DNA from: Candidatus Thermochlorobacter aerophilus
GTDB lineage: Bacteria; Bacteroidota; Chlorobiia; Chlorobiales; Thermochlorobacteraceae
Length of the DNA stretch: 47,206 nucleotides
Reading direction: 5' to 3'
Assembly: GCA_002794105.1 (NCBI GenBank)
Contig: PHFL01000068.1
Span: 70,038 to 117,243 of the forward strand
A program made the translations under genes and the position numbers. Positions 34,828 to 44,078 of this stretch are shown here, in pieces (positions within the stretch are counted from its first letter, which is position 1; each line of letters opens with the position of its first letter). The notes below the pieces were generated by a model. The model was given only the letters and a program-made list of their open reading frames with translations. It ran no database searches and was not told where the DNA came from.

Positions 34828-37242
34828 CTACGATTTGATACCGCTAAGTCGGTCGGAAAGCGCCTCGAAGAAATTCTTCTTCTTCGGTGTTGCTTTGGAC
34901 TCATAGTAATAGTTGTAATAGCGGTAGTATTTGTAGTATGAGCCGTAAGCTTTTGTCACGTCAAAGTTGTTAAGCACATAGCCGATAATTGGTGCATCAA
35001 CTTTGAGCAGAGCTTGTTTTGTACGCTTTGCCAGTTCAATCTGAGTCTGCCCTGCGGCAAGAACCACGATGACGCCATCGGCATGTTGCGAGAGCACTTG
35101 TGCATCGGTTACTGCCATCACAGGCGGACTGTCGAAGAGAATCATATCATATTTTTCTCTCATTTGGTCCAAGAACTCTCGCATGCGTGGCGAGCCTAAG
35201 AGTTCAGATGGGTTAGGTGGGATTGTGCCTGAAGTTATCAAACTAAGGTTGGGGATAGGTGTAATGCGTGTGATTTCCTCCACACTTGCTCGCCCAACCA
35301 GATAGTTTGTAATGCCCGGCTCTTTGTTGTAGCCAAATACAGAGTGAATGACTGGGCGTCGCAGGTCCGCATCAATGAGTAAGGTTTTTTGTCCACCTTG
35401 CCCCAAAGTAATTGCAAGATTTGCAACAGTTGTAGATTTACCCTCTTTCGGTGATGCACTCGTGATGAGATAGACCTTGCCTGCTTTTCCATTTTCCTTT
35501 GTAGGACTTGCACTTGAGAACAGAATGGCTGTTCTCAGTGAACGGTATGCTTCTGAAACTGCACTTTTTGGGTCTAAATGCGTCACAAGATGTGAGGCAA
35601 TTTTCTTGTATTCAGCATTTGGGTCTTCAGCTACTTTGTCACCCGCCGATGCTTTATCACGTACTGTTTCGTCGTATGTTTCAATGACGGGAATTGTGGT
35701 CAGTAGCATGCCTAACTTTTCAGCCTGCTCTGGAGTGTGAATGTTCTGATCAAGAAATTGCAAGACAAGCGTTACACCTACACCTGCCAATAGCCCTATC
35801 ACAACGCTTAATATCATGTTATTGCGCCGGTTCGGACCGACAGGAATAGGATTTGGCACTGCCCAGTCAATGACCTCTACACCGCTAGGCACTTGTTCCT
35901 CAGCAATGAGTGCTTCTTGATAGCGCTTTTCGAGCAGTGAAAACAGCTCTTCAAGAATCTTGTTGTTGCGTTGCAATCTTGCAAACTCAATGTTCTTTCC
36001 CGGTGTTTTGAGAAATGCTTTGTCATACTCTTCGGCAAGTTCTTTGTAAGCCTTCAACCGTGTCTGGACAGCAACAATTTGCAACTCTGTATCCAATTTT
36101 TTCTTGTAGATTTCACGAAAGTATTCCGTGTTGTTTGTATTAGCCAGACCTTGCTTGACTTGCCTATCGTATGCTTGTTGCAGTTTCTTTTTGTATGCTT
36201 CAATTTGGTCTTCGTATTGCTTGACGCGCTCTTGTGCACTAATGTTAAACTGTATTCCCGGGTCTGCCAACGCCTTGTCTCGTTCAAACTCCAATCGTGC
36301 AATTTCAGCTTGAAACTGTTTGGCATAGGGGTCAATGGCAGCTTGCACAGCGGAATTGGAGAGTTTCGGCTGCAGTGCCGCCAGCTCTTCGTTGTACGCT
36401 TTCAGTGATGCATTGAGTGCGCTGAGCATCACAGCTGCTTCGTCCATTTGCGCAACGGCTTGCGAGTATCGCTGAATCATTCGCGTAGCCTCTTCGTTGA
36501 GCGCAACAATACGATTTTGCTCCATGTAGGCTTGTAATGCCCGTTCACTTTCTGCCAACTGCCGTTTTTTCTGCACTAGCTGGTCTTCAATAAACTGGCG
36601 CAACATGCGCGCCGCATTGTTTGCCGATTTACGCTTGCGCTCCTGAAATACTTCGGTTATCGCACGGGAGACCGTTGCCGCCTCGTATGGGTCAAAAGCG
36701 CGAAAACCAATCGTGATGATGTTGCTTCCTGGTACTTTCGCAGGCACCACAAACATCGCCATTCGAACACGCGCTGCGATTTCATCTACACTTGCAATTT
36801 TGCCATCAGCAGTGAGAATAATGCTCAACGTATCTTTCTTCTCACTCGGATTTTTATAGACCCACTGCAAGAGCTTGTAGGCGACTTCTTCTGATACTGT
36901 CCGACTTTTCAAGATTTCAATATCATCGACATTTGATTCTCCGCGCTGCTGCATTACATCAAGACTGATGATAACCGAGGCGTTTGAGCGAGTGTTATTG
37001 ACAAGTGCTGTGGTAACTCCCTCATAAATGTCAGGCTGCGATACATTAATGAGGTAGCCTACTAACACTGACGTGAGAAATAAGATGAGAATAATCCACT
37101 TGCCCCTAAGTAAGGCACGCAGGTAGCGATAATACAAATCAGCGTTATCATCATCTTCCTGTAGCGCTTGCCGCAACGTGCGGTGGTCAGGCATCGGCAC
37201 TTCGCCGCCAGCTCTGTATCCATTTGCTTTGATATTTTGCAT
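34828..37242 (-). CDS. Wzc-like tyrosine autokinase / polysaccharide chain-length regulator
   Basis: This is an 804-residue fusion of a Wzz domain and a bacterial tyrosine kinase at the inner membrane. One helix lies near residues 50-70 and a second near 475-495; a long coiled coil stands in the periplasm between them. The cytosolic ATPase has Walker A SASPKEGKSTTVANLA, Walker A' TLLIDADLRRP and Walker B MILFDSPPVMAVTDA. A Tyr cluster (YGSYYKYYRYYNYYYES) sits near the C-terminus, the site of autophosphorylation. It follows the flippase-like gene on the same strand, 142 bases away. With the GT2 and sugar genes it points to exopolysaccharide or capsule assembly. Confidence 0.93.
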   Translation of the reverse strand: MQNIKANGYRAGGEVPMPDHRTLRQALQEDDDNADLYYRYLRALLRGKWIILILFLTSVLVGYLINVSQPDIYEGVTTALVNNTRSNASVIISLDVMQQRGESNVDDIEILKSRTVSEEVAYKLLQWVYKNPSEKKDTLSIILTADGKIASVDEIAARVRMAMFVVPAKVPGSNIITIGFRAFDPYEAATVSRAITEVFQERKRKSANNAARMLRQFIEDQLVQKKRQLAESERALQAYMEQNRIVALNEEATRMIQRYSQAVAQMDEAAVMLSALNASLKAYNEELAALQPKLSNSAVQAAIDPYAKQFQAEIARLEFERDKALADPGIQFNISAQERVKQYEDQIEAYKKKLQQAYDRQVKQGLANTNNTEYFREIYKKKLDTELQIVAVQTRLKAYKELAEEYDKAFLKTPGKNIEFARLQRNNKILEELFSLLEKRYQEALIAEEQVPSGVEVIDWAVPNPIPVGPNRRNNMILSVVIGLLAGVGVTLVLQFLDQNIHTPEQAEKLGMLLTTIPVIETYDETVRDKASAGDKVAEDPNAEYKKIASHLVTHLDPKSAVSEAYRSLRTAILFSSASPTKENGKAGKVYLITSASPKEGKSTTVANLAITLGQGGQKTLLIDADLRRPVIHSVFGYNKEPGITNYLVGRASVEEITRITPIPNLSLITSGTIPPNPSELLGSPRMREFLDQMREKYDMILFDSPPVMAVTDAQVLSQHADGVIVVLAAGQTQIELAKRTKQALLKVDAPIIGYVLNNFDVTKAYGSYYKYYRYYNYYYESKATPKKKNFFEALSDRLSGIKS

Positions 37243-37345
37243 CGTGCTTTATTTAGGTTTAATTCCATTTCAAGTGAAACTGCTCATCACTGTGTTTTGT
37301 GCTCGAGGCTGAAGGGCATGTGAATATACAAACTCTACTTTTTGC

Positions 37346-37366
37346 TCACTAGTGATAAATATCACT
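37346..37366. promoter_or_regulatory. Nested palindromes between flippase-like gene and wzc
   Basis: TCACTAGTGA (37346-37355) is a perfect 10-bp palindrome. It overlaps AGTGAT-AAAT-ATCACT (37351-37366), a 6-bp inverted repeat. The three half-sites of ATCACT/AGTGAT type lie about 105-125 bases before the wzc ATG and 20-40 bases after the flippase-like stop. They could be an operator for wzc. A terminator is less likely because no T-run follows on the minus strand. Confidence 0.4.
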
Positions 37367-37384
37367 CTTAGCATTCTTTCAGAC

Positions 37385-38449
37385 CTATGAAGCCACTTTC
37401 TCGCTTGCGACTATGCTTTGAGTTGATTTGCTGATTTCACTTTTTACTTGCATCAGAAAGGCAATTACTCCGAATCCTGCATTGGTCAAAGTCTGCAGTG
37501 CAAATGTAATTAGCGCAAATCCAGAGGCCTCTACACGTGCTACATCAAAGAGTTTTTCAAGCGTTATCTGACATGCATATTGATAGGTGCCTGCGCCTGC
37601 AGGCGTAATAAGTTGCCCAAAGCCAGAGATGCTTAGTGTCGTAAGTGCCTCTAATATGCCTAGCTGATAGCGCTCATGTAGCGATAAAGCATAAAATGGC
37701 AAGAGCATGCCCAGCAAATACAGTACCCAAATGCACAGAGAGGACACCACAATTTCAGCATACTTGGTGCGATTCTTCAACGAAGCTGTCCCTTCTACAA
37801 AGGCTTTCAAAGCATTTGAAATGCGCCCAGCCCATCTTTTTGAATGTTTTTCCAGTTGCTTTTCGGCAATTCTTGCCACCGCTTCAGGATAGAGCGAGAG
37901 CACGGCAAACATCCCCAAGAGCAACAGCGAAACAAGTAAAATCAGATAAGCCGCAATCTCAAACGAGACCGTCACACCCCAGAGTTTGACCTCTCCAAAT
38001 ACGCTATTGACCTTCACTCGAAACACGAATGCCGATATGGCTAACAGCAACGCAAACATCAGCGTATCTAACACGCGCTCCACGACCACAGAAGCTAAGA
38101 CCTTTTTCGCATCGATTTTTTCTTGACGCGCCAAGTTGACCGACTTTGTTACCTCTCCCACACGTGGCAACACCATGTTTACAGCATAGCCAATCATTGT
38201 TGCATTAAAAAGGTTTGTCAGGCGCATTTTCTCTTTGACTGTCGACAGCAACACGCCCCAGCGCCACGCTCGCACCAGATGACTTATCACCATCAGCGCC
38301 ATGGTAAAAAGTAGCCACAAATAATTGGCGTGCAGTATCATGCGCCATAATTCTTCCAAATCTTGCGCCGTAAAATCCTTGAACGCCAGCCAAAAGAACA
38401 CCCCTGCAATCGCAAGGGAAATACCATATTTGAGAATTTGTTTAATCAT
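37385..38449 (-). CDS. Flippase-like integral membrane protein (UPF0104/LPG synthase TM family)
   Basis: The protein has 354 residues with about eight predicted membrane helices, starting IIKQILKYGISLAIAGVFFW. Family features seen are SHLVRAWRWGVLL, FNATMIGYAVNMVLPRVGEVTKSV, VVVERVLDTL and ITPAGAGTYQ. Members of this family are found with glycan and phospholipid modification genes and are often called flippase-like; the true substrate is unknown. Its start overlaps the end of the GT2 gene by 4 bases, so they are translationally linked. Confidence 0.88.
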   Translation of the reverse strand: MIKQILKYGISLAIAGVFFWLAFKDFTAQDLEELWRMILHANYLWLLFTMALMVISHLVRAWRWGVLLSTVKEKMRLTNLFNATMIGYAVNMVLPRVGEVTKSVNLARQEKIDAKKVLASVVVERVLDTLMFALLLAISAFVFRVKVNSVFGEVKLWGVTVSFEIAAYLILLVSLLLLGMFAVLSLYPEAVARIAEKQLEKHSKRWAGRISNALKAFVEGTASLKNRTKYAEIVVSSLCIWVLYLLGMLLPFYALSLHERYQLGILEALTTLSISGFGQLITPAGAGTYQYACQITLEKLFDVARVEASGFALITFALQTLTNAGFGVIAFLMQVKSEISKSTQSIVASEKVAS

Positions 38450-39586
38450 TCCCTGTTGATTTTCACTCTGCCAAATAGGACTTTTTTGAGCACAACCAGA
38501 CCGCCTGATTTTTTGAAAATCTCTTTATCGCTGCATTTTCTTAGCATTTGCACCGCATGGCGTTTTGACAGTGTTTTCGGTAAATGCTTCAGATTCCACC
38601 ACAGGGCTCGCCACACATAGCGCACGTATTCTTTTGCATACCACTGGTAGTAGAGCAAGGATGCCAACTCTAACACCAGCCTTACTGGAAACAGCCACAG
38701 CAATCGCCCCAGCGAAGCATTTTTTACAATCATCATGAAATTATTGCGATGATTGAGATAGATTTTTCGCGGGTTGCCAGCAGCTAAAGTAGCACCGCCG
38801 TAATGATAAACTACAGCGCTTGGCACACAGACTACACGATAGCCTGCAAGTTTCATTCTCCAGCACAGGTCAATTTCTTCCATATGGGCAAAGAAGTCAT
38901 CATCAAATCCGCCAAGCTTTTCCACCACGGCTCGGCGCACCATCATCGCCGCTCCAGATGCCCAGAAAATGTCTTCAGTCGTGTCATATTGCCCATTGTC
39001 CGATTCTACTGAGTTAAATACTCGTCCCCGTGCGTAGGGATAGCCCAGTGCATCGAGCATCCCACCTGCGGCACCTGCATAATCAAAATTTTTCGCCACG
39101 CATTTTGGCATGCATCGAGAGCAATTTAGGCTGCAGTGCCGCAATGGTTTCATCTTTTTCAGCAACCTCTACTAGCCGCTCCAACCAATCTGGCTCTTGC
39201 TCGGTATCGTTGTTAAGAAAGACCACATATTTGCCACGCGTGCGCTGAAAGCCAAAATTGCACCCGCCAGCATAGCCTAAGTTTTTGCCCGCACTGAAAA
39301 TTCTAATGCGCTTATACTTTTCAGCCGCAAGTTTGAGACTTTCATCGACTGTACCGTTATCGACAATCACCACAGAGAGGTTCGAGTAGGTTGTCTTTTC
39401 CAAAGAGGCGAGGCATTTGTCCAAAATTTCCACACCATTGAAATGTGGAATGATAATATCCACATGCGGCGCACTGGTCTTCGTGCTGCTTCTTCGGTGG
39501 CTATGTTGTTTGACTGTATCTATAATGCGTAAATTTTTGACCTCTAATATACGAAGTGCCTGTAAATTTACCTTAGTCCCGTCCAA
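38446..39586 (-). pseudogene. Glycosyltransferase family 2, interrupted by a frameshift
   Basis: Two frames together make one GT2 (rhamnosyltransferase-like). The first part (39586-39083) has VDIIIPHFNGVEILDKCLAS, VVIVDNGTVDES and YVVFLNNDTEQEPDWLE. The second (about 39092-38446) has FDYAGAAGGMLDALGYPYARG, FWASGAAMMVRRAV and FFAHMEEIDLCWRMK. The break is at an A5 run (39089-39093); removing one A gives MRGENFDYAGAAGG, as the family expects. Total length is about 379 residues, with C-terminal hydrophobic segments. No ATG precedes the first domain: the frame opens at a TTG (39584-39586) inside the symporter's end, so the start is uncertain. It is coupled to the flippase-like gene. Confidence 0.88.
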
Positions 39587-41328
39587 CCGCGCCGGCTAAA
39601 ATCGTTGTAGATGACCAATGCCGATGCCATGCCCAGCGCAAGTAAAAATAGCCCGTAGAGCACTTGTCCGAAAATTAACTTGCCGACACCAAAAAGAAAG
39701 GCATAGACCATCACCACGCCGAAAAACCAGTTAATCAGAGCGGCAAAGAGATTGTCCTCAGCTTTTATTTCAGGAAGCTCTTTTGCCACTTTTTTCCATA
39801 GCACCCCGCCCACACGCGTGCGTGCATAGAAAGCTTTGAGATGCTCCATACTTTCAGGCTTGGTCAGAAATGTAACAATTAGTGTAGCGATAATTGTAAA
39901 TCCTACAATGATAAAGAGCGATTGAGGAAAAGTTATATCAGTCAGCCACCGCAGCAAGCTATATGCCACAAATGGCGCAAGCATAGATGTAATTTCAGAC
40001 CATGCATTGAGTCGCCACCAGAACCAGCGCAGAATCAACACAAAGCCAGTGCCTGCTCCACACTCCAAAATAAATGCCCATGCTCCGGCGATGCTTTCCA
40101 ACACGAAGAATGTGAGCCACAGCGATAGTATCATGACGCATATAGTAAAAATGCGAGCCACCGCCACATAGTGCGATTCACTTTCGTTCGGCTTAAATAG
40201 CCGCTTATAAAAATCGTTCAGGATGTAGCTTGTGCCCCAATTCAAGTGTGTGGAAAGTGTTGACATGTAAGCGGCTAAAAACGCAGCAAAGAGTAGTCCT
40301 TTCATGCCGCTGGGTAGCACGTCGCGCATCACATAGACAAATCCATCTTCTTTTTCTGACAGCGGCAGCATCGGAAACATCACTACGCTCACCAGACCTA
40401 CCAAAATCCATGGCCATGGTCGAATGCAGTAGTGTGCTACCGTAAACCACAGCGTTGCAAAGAGCGAGTGTTTTTCATCTTTGGCACTCATCATGCGCTG
40501 TGCAATGTAGCCACCTCCGCCCGGCTCTGCCCCAGGATACCACGATGCCCACCACTGCACGCCCATAAACGCCAAAAAAGCACTGACCGTGAGCTCAAAT
40601 GCACCCCCAGCACGACTGTCCGTTGGCACTTCCACTAAGGTGGGCAGAAACCGAAACATCCAATCAGGCAACTCTTGCAGCAATCCACCTCCTTCTGTTA
40701 CTTCAGGACGATTCAGCGCAATGATAGCTAGTACTACACTGCCTGACATGGCTATCACAAACTGAATGGCATCTGTAATAGAGATACTCCACAGTCCGCC
40801 TAAGCTCGAATACAATGTGGTTAGCAAAGCAATCCCCACAATAGTCCACTCTGCATGCCATTCTGGCAATAAAATCTTGACGATTTTATACATCGCCAAA
40901 TTTACCCAGCCCATGATGACGCAGTTCATAAACACTCCAAAATAGACGGCCTTGAGGCTGCGAAGAAACAGTGCCGGTTTGCCACTGTACCGCAATTCAA
41001 TAAATTCCAAATCGGTTAAGACTTGTGCGCGTCGCCAGAGTTGGGCAAAGAAAAACACCGTCAGCATACTGCCTGCTACAAACGACCACCAAATCCAATT
41101 CCCTGCAATGCCATTTTTTGCCACAATCCCTGCCACGGCAAGCGGTGTATCGGCGGCAAAGGTTGTTGCTACCATGCCCGTCCCAGCCAGCCACCACGGC
41201 AATTTTCTGCCCGATAGAAAAAACTCTGTTGTGCTTTCAGAGGCGCGTTTGGAAAAGGCAATGCCAATTAAGGCATTTATGAGCAGATATGCCGCAACAA
41301 TAGCGAGGTCTATGGTTGTCAGATGCAT
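39568..41328 (-). CDS. Sodium:solute symporter (SSS family)
   Basis: This 586-residue inner-membrane protein has about 13-14 helices. The start (IDLAIVAAYLLINALIGIAFSKR), SGRKLPWWLAGTGMVATTFAADTPLAVAG and the later GLWSISITDAIQF region match the SSS fold. The substrate is not predictable; some relatives carry sugars or carboxylates. It overlaps the GT2 frame at its 3' end and so heads the SSS-GT2-flippase string, although a role in glycan synthesis is not implied. It is divergent from the ATP-grasp ligase. Confidence 0.9.
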   Translation of the reverse strand: MHLTTIDLAIVAAYLLINALIGIAFSKRASESTTEFFLSGRKLPWWLAGTGMVATTFAADTPLAVAGIVAKNGIAGNWIWWSFVAGSMLTVFFFAQLWRRAQVLTDLEFIELRYSGKPALFLRSLKAVYFGVFMNCVIMGWVNLAMYKIVKILLPEWHAEWTIVGIALLTTLYSSLGGLWSISITDAIQFVIAMSGSVVLAIIALNRPEVTEGGGLLQELPDWMFRFLPTLVEVPTDSRAGGAFELTVSAFLAFMGVQWWASWYPGAEPGGGGYIAQRMMSAKDEKHSLFATLWFTVAHYCIRPWPWILVGLVSVVMFPMLPLSEKEDGFVYVMRDVLPSGMKGLLFAAFLAAYMSTLSTHLNWGTSYILNDFYKRLFKPNESESHYVAVARIFTICVMILSLWLTFFVLESIAGAWAFILECGAGTGFVLILRWFWWRLNAWSEITSMLAPFVAYSLLRWLTDITFPQSLFIIVGFTIIATLIVTFLTKPESMEHLKAFYARTRVGGVLWKKVAKELPEIKAEDNLFAALINWFFGVVMVYAFLFGVGKLIFGQVLYGLFLLALGMASALVIYNDFSRRGWTGLR

Positions 41329-41427
41329 GTCTGGTTTTTTGTTGCTTTGCTGTCTTGATTGCTATCTCAAAATAGTTTTTTTTCATCAATTTGTATTTTT
41401 CGTTTTCGAATCTTTACTCATCTTGCT

Positions 41428-42468
41428 ATGGCGCATGTTGTTGTTATCTACAACAATGTTCCTGACAGAAGCCTGCTTGCGCAGGACTTAAAATCCGAGC
41501 TTGGGCTACTGCAGGTTGCTGATGGGGTTGCAGCGGCTCTGCGCGCACGCCATCGCGTAACAGTCTTGCCTTTTGCAGGTGATGTCATTTTGCTTGGTGA
41601 GCAATTGCGCGCCCTTAAACCTGATGCTGTGTTTAATCTCTTCGAAGGAGTGTTCGGATTTTCACAATCTGAAGTGTTTGTGCCCATTACTTTGGATTTG
41701 CTTGGCATACCCTACACAGGCTCTTCGGCGAAAACACTTGAGACCTGCCTCAAAAAATCGCTTACCAAGAAAATTCTCCTGCGGCGTAGCATTCCAACTC
41801 CGCCTTTTCAAGTTTTTGCTGTTGGCGCTCCAATCGAGCTGCAGCTCCCTTTCCCAATTTTTGTCAAGCCCGACTGCGAAGATGCCAGCCTTGGCATATC
41901 TAACGACTCTGTAGTCTACACGCCAGAGCAATTAGAAAATCAAGTCAGAGCTATTTGGCAGAAATTTTCACAGCCTGCGCTCTGCGAAACCTTTATTGAT
42001 GGACGAGAATTTAATGTGGCAATTCTGGGCGACCCCGATTATGAGCAGACTATTGCACATCCTTTTGCGCCGAAAGTGTTACCAATTTCTGAAATTTGCT
42101 TCGATACCATGCCTGCTGGCTATCAGCATATCGTCAGCTACAACGCCAAGTGGGAAGATAGTAGCATTGAGTATCGCGAAACCAAGCCAGTCTGTCCTGC
42201 ACCTATTGACCTCAAACTTGAGCTTGAGCTAAAGCAACTTGCGCTGCGCACCTTTCATGCCATGGGCTGCCGCGATTATGCCCGCATTGATTTTCGTTAC
42301 TCTCACGACGGCAAATTGTATGTGATTGACGTCAATCCCAATCCAGACATCTCGCCAGATGCTGGGTTTGCACGCTCGGCTCATGCTGGCGGGTACAGCT
42401 ATGAGCAGCTTATTCAAACTATCGCGGATTTTGCGCTCAATCGCAAAACTCATCCAAATACCGATTAA
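41428..42468 (+). CDS. D-alanine--D-alanine ligase-like ATP-grasp protein
   Basis: The ATG at 41428 gives 346 residues beginning AHVVVIYNN; the open frame starts 69 bases earlier with a poor leader. ATP-grasp motifs are PYTGSSAKTLETCLKKSLTK, FPIFVKPDCEDASLGI, CETFIDGREFNVAIL and YVIDVNPNPDIS (metal-binding Asn). VFNLFEGVFGFSQSEV at about residue 75 resembles the Ddl N-terminal domain. No second Ddl or Mur genes are nearby, and the C-terminal loop differs from true Ddl, so another carboxylate-amine ligation is possible. It begins an operon with the sensor kinase and NtrC-type regulator (18-base gap). Confidence 0.85.
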   Translation: MAHVVVIYNNVPDRSLLAQDLKSELGLLQVADGVAAALRARHRVTVLPFAGDVILLGEQLRALKPDAVFNLFEGVFGFSQSEVFVPITLDLLGIPYTGSSAKTLETCLKKSLTKKILLRRSIPTPPFQVFAVGAPIELQLPFPIFVKPDCEDASLGISNDSVVYTPEQLENQVRAIWQKFSQPALCETFIDGREFNVAILGDPDYEQTIAHPFAPKVLPISEICFDTMPAGYQHIVSYNAKWEDSSIEYRETKPVCPAPIDLKLELELKQLALRTFHAMGCRDYARIDFRYSHDGKLYVIDVNPNPDISPDAGFARSAHAGGYSYEQLIQTIADFALNRKTHPNTD

Positions 42469-42486
42469 CCGTTTAGAGTAGATGCC

Positions 42487-44055
42487 ATGCGTAAGGAAGT
42501 TGTTGCCCTTCAAGAGTCTATTTCAGACCTTGCTCGCGAAGCCGTTCTTTTGCTCAACGACCCGACTGGTGTCTACCAAATGAATTTTTCGCTCGAGACC
42601 TTTACCGAGAAGGAGTTACGCGACTTTTTCAAAGCGGCTATTTCTGACCTATGCGACGACTTGGCAGACGAGACCACCGATAAGCTCAAGAAGCACTTGA
42701 TTCGCATGAGTGAGTTTCTTTCCGCACTTAGAATTGATGAGCGCCTGCGACTCCTGCTTGCCATGAAAAAAGTTTTGCTGAAAAAACTGGCATCAATGAC
42801 CTTTTATACCACTCCCACTGCCATTCGCATCTCGCAAATTCTTGATGAGTGCATGGTTGAAATGGCATATCACTATGAAATTGAGCTTATGAAATCGGAA
42901 ACTACCGACATGCTGGTGGCAGATGAGATTGCCGACGAGCTTTATCGCACACGCAAAAAACTCGAAAAGCAAAAGCGCTTTATCACTTCTCTGATTGAAA
43001 ACTCTCCCGATGCGATTGCACTACTTGACTCAAAGCGGCGCGTTACGCTCTGGAACCAAGCGGCTACGGAACTGCTTGGCTACAAGCAAGTGCAAATGGT
43101 CGGCAAAAGTCTCGACAAAATCACACTCGAGGAAGGCGATTTGCGCTCCATTCTTCGTGAGTCCGAAAAAAAGGGCAAACTCTTTGGCGCAGAACTGACA
43201 CTCAAAACTCAAGACGAGCGGCATTTGCCTGTCTCCATCTCCGTCTCCACAATTGATGCTTCATCTGAACGAGAGCCTCATTTTGTAGTGGTGATGCGAG
43301 ATGCTTCAGAGTTACGAAAAATGCGTGACCAAGTCATCGATGCTGAGCGGCTTTCAGCTATGGCAAAAATTGCTGGTGCCGTCGCCCATGAAGTTCGCAA
43401 CCCGCTCAACTCGCTTTTGCTTAATCTCGATTTGCTTGAAGATGAGCTTTTGCCTCATGCCAGCGCCAAAACTCAACAGCAGCTACTTATCCTACGCGAA
43501 GAAATTGAAAAACTTAACGACATTGTCAGCAACTATCTTTCGCTTTCGCGCCTCAACAAGACTGACTTTGCACTTGTAAACATTCTCAGCATCATTGAGC
43601 ATTGCATTGAGAAAAGCGAAGCCAACTATGCTCTGATGCGCAAAAATGTCAAGTTCAAGCGCTGCTATGCTGAACATGCCGACTCGCTCTTTGCGTTAAT
43701 TGATGAAAGGCAATTCTCACGTGTCTTTGTGAATTTATTTCAGAATGCCGTAGAATCGTCGCTCCCGAATGTGCCTTGCGAAATTGAAGTAGCACTCTAT
43801 CAAGAAAATTCTTCTGCGGTGATTGAGGTGCGCGACAATGGCGAAGGACTGGATGATGAAACACTTGAGAAGATTTTTACGCCCTTCTATTCCACAAAGT
43901 CGGGCGGTACAGGACTTGGGCTATACATCGTGCGTGAAATCATGCAGGCACATCGCGGCGATGTTGAAATCAAGAATCGCTCTGATGCACGCGGTGCAGT
44001 TGCACGCCTAACCTTACCACTGGCGGAAAAAGCACTTCCTGAAATTATTACATAA
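42487..44055 (+). CDS. PAS sensor histidine kinase (NtrB-like)
   Basis: The protein has 522 residues. The first 165 or so are helical (KELRDFFKAAISDLCDDLADE … ILDECMVEMAYHYEIELMKSE), similar in look to RsbR-type N-terminal sensor domains. A PAS domain (about 170-290: LIENSPDAIALLDSKRRVTLWN) follows, then the phosphoacceptor His301 in VAHEVRNPLNSLLLNLDLL and the ATPase lobe (NLFQNAVESS, VRDNGEGLDDE, GTGLGLYIVREIM). There is no membrane helix, so it senses a cytosolic signal. It is followed after 23 bases by the NtrC-type regulator, its obvious partner. Confidence 0.92.
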   Translation: MRKEVVALQESISDLAREAVLLLNDPTGVYQMNFSLETFTEKELRDFFKAAISDLCDDLADETTDKLKKHLIRMSEFLSALRIDERLRLLLAMKKVLLKKLASMTFYTTPTAIRISQILDECMVEMAYHYEIELMKSETTDMLVADEIADELYRTRKKLEKQKRFITSLIENSPDAIALLDSKRRVTLWNQAATELLGYKQVQMVGKSLDKITLEEGDLRSILRESEKKGKLFGAELTLKTQDERHLPVSISVSTIDASSEREPHFVVVMRDASELRKMRDQVIDAERLSAMAKIAGAVAHEVRNPLNSLLLNLDLLEDELLPHASAKTQQQLLILREEIEKLNDIVSNYLSLSRLNKTDFALVNILSIIEHCIEKSEANYALMRKNVKFKRCYAEHADSLFALIDERQFSRVFVNLFQNAVESSLPNVPCEIEVALYQENSSAVIEVRDNGEGLDDETLEKIFTPFYSTKSGGTGLGLYIVREIMQAHRGDVEIKNRSDARGAVARLTLPLAEKALPEIIT

Positions 44056-44078
44056 CTTTTGTTACCAAGAACTTGAGT

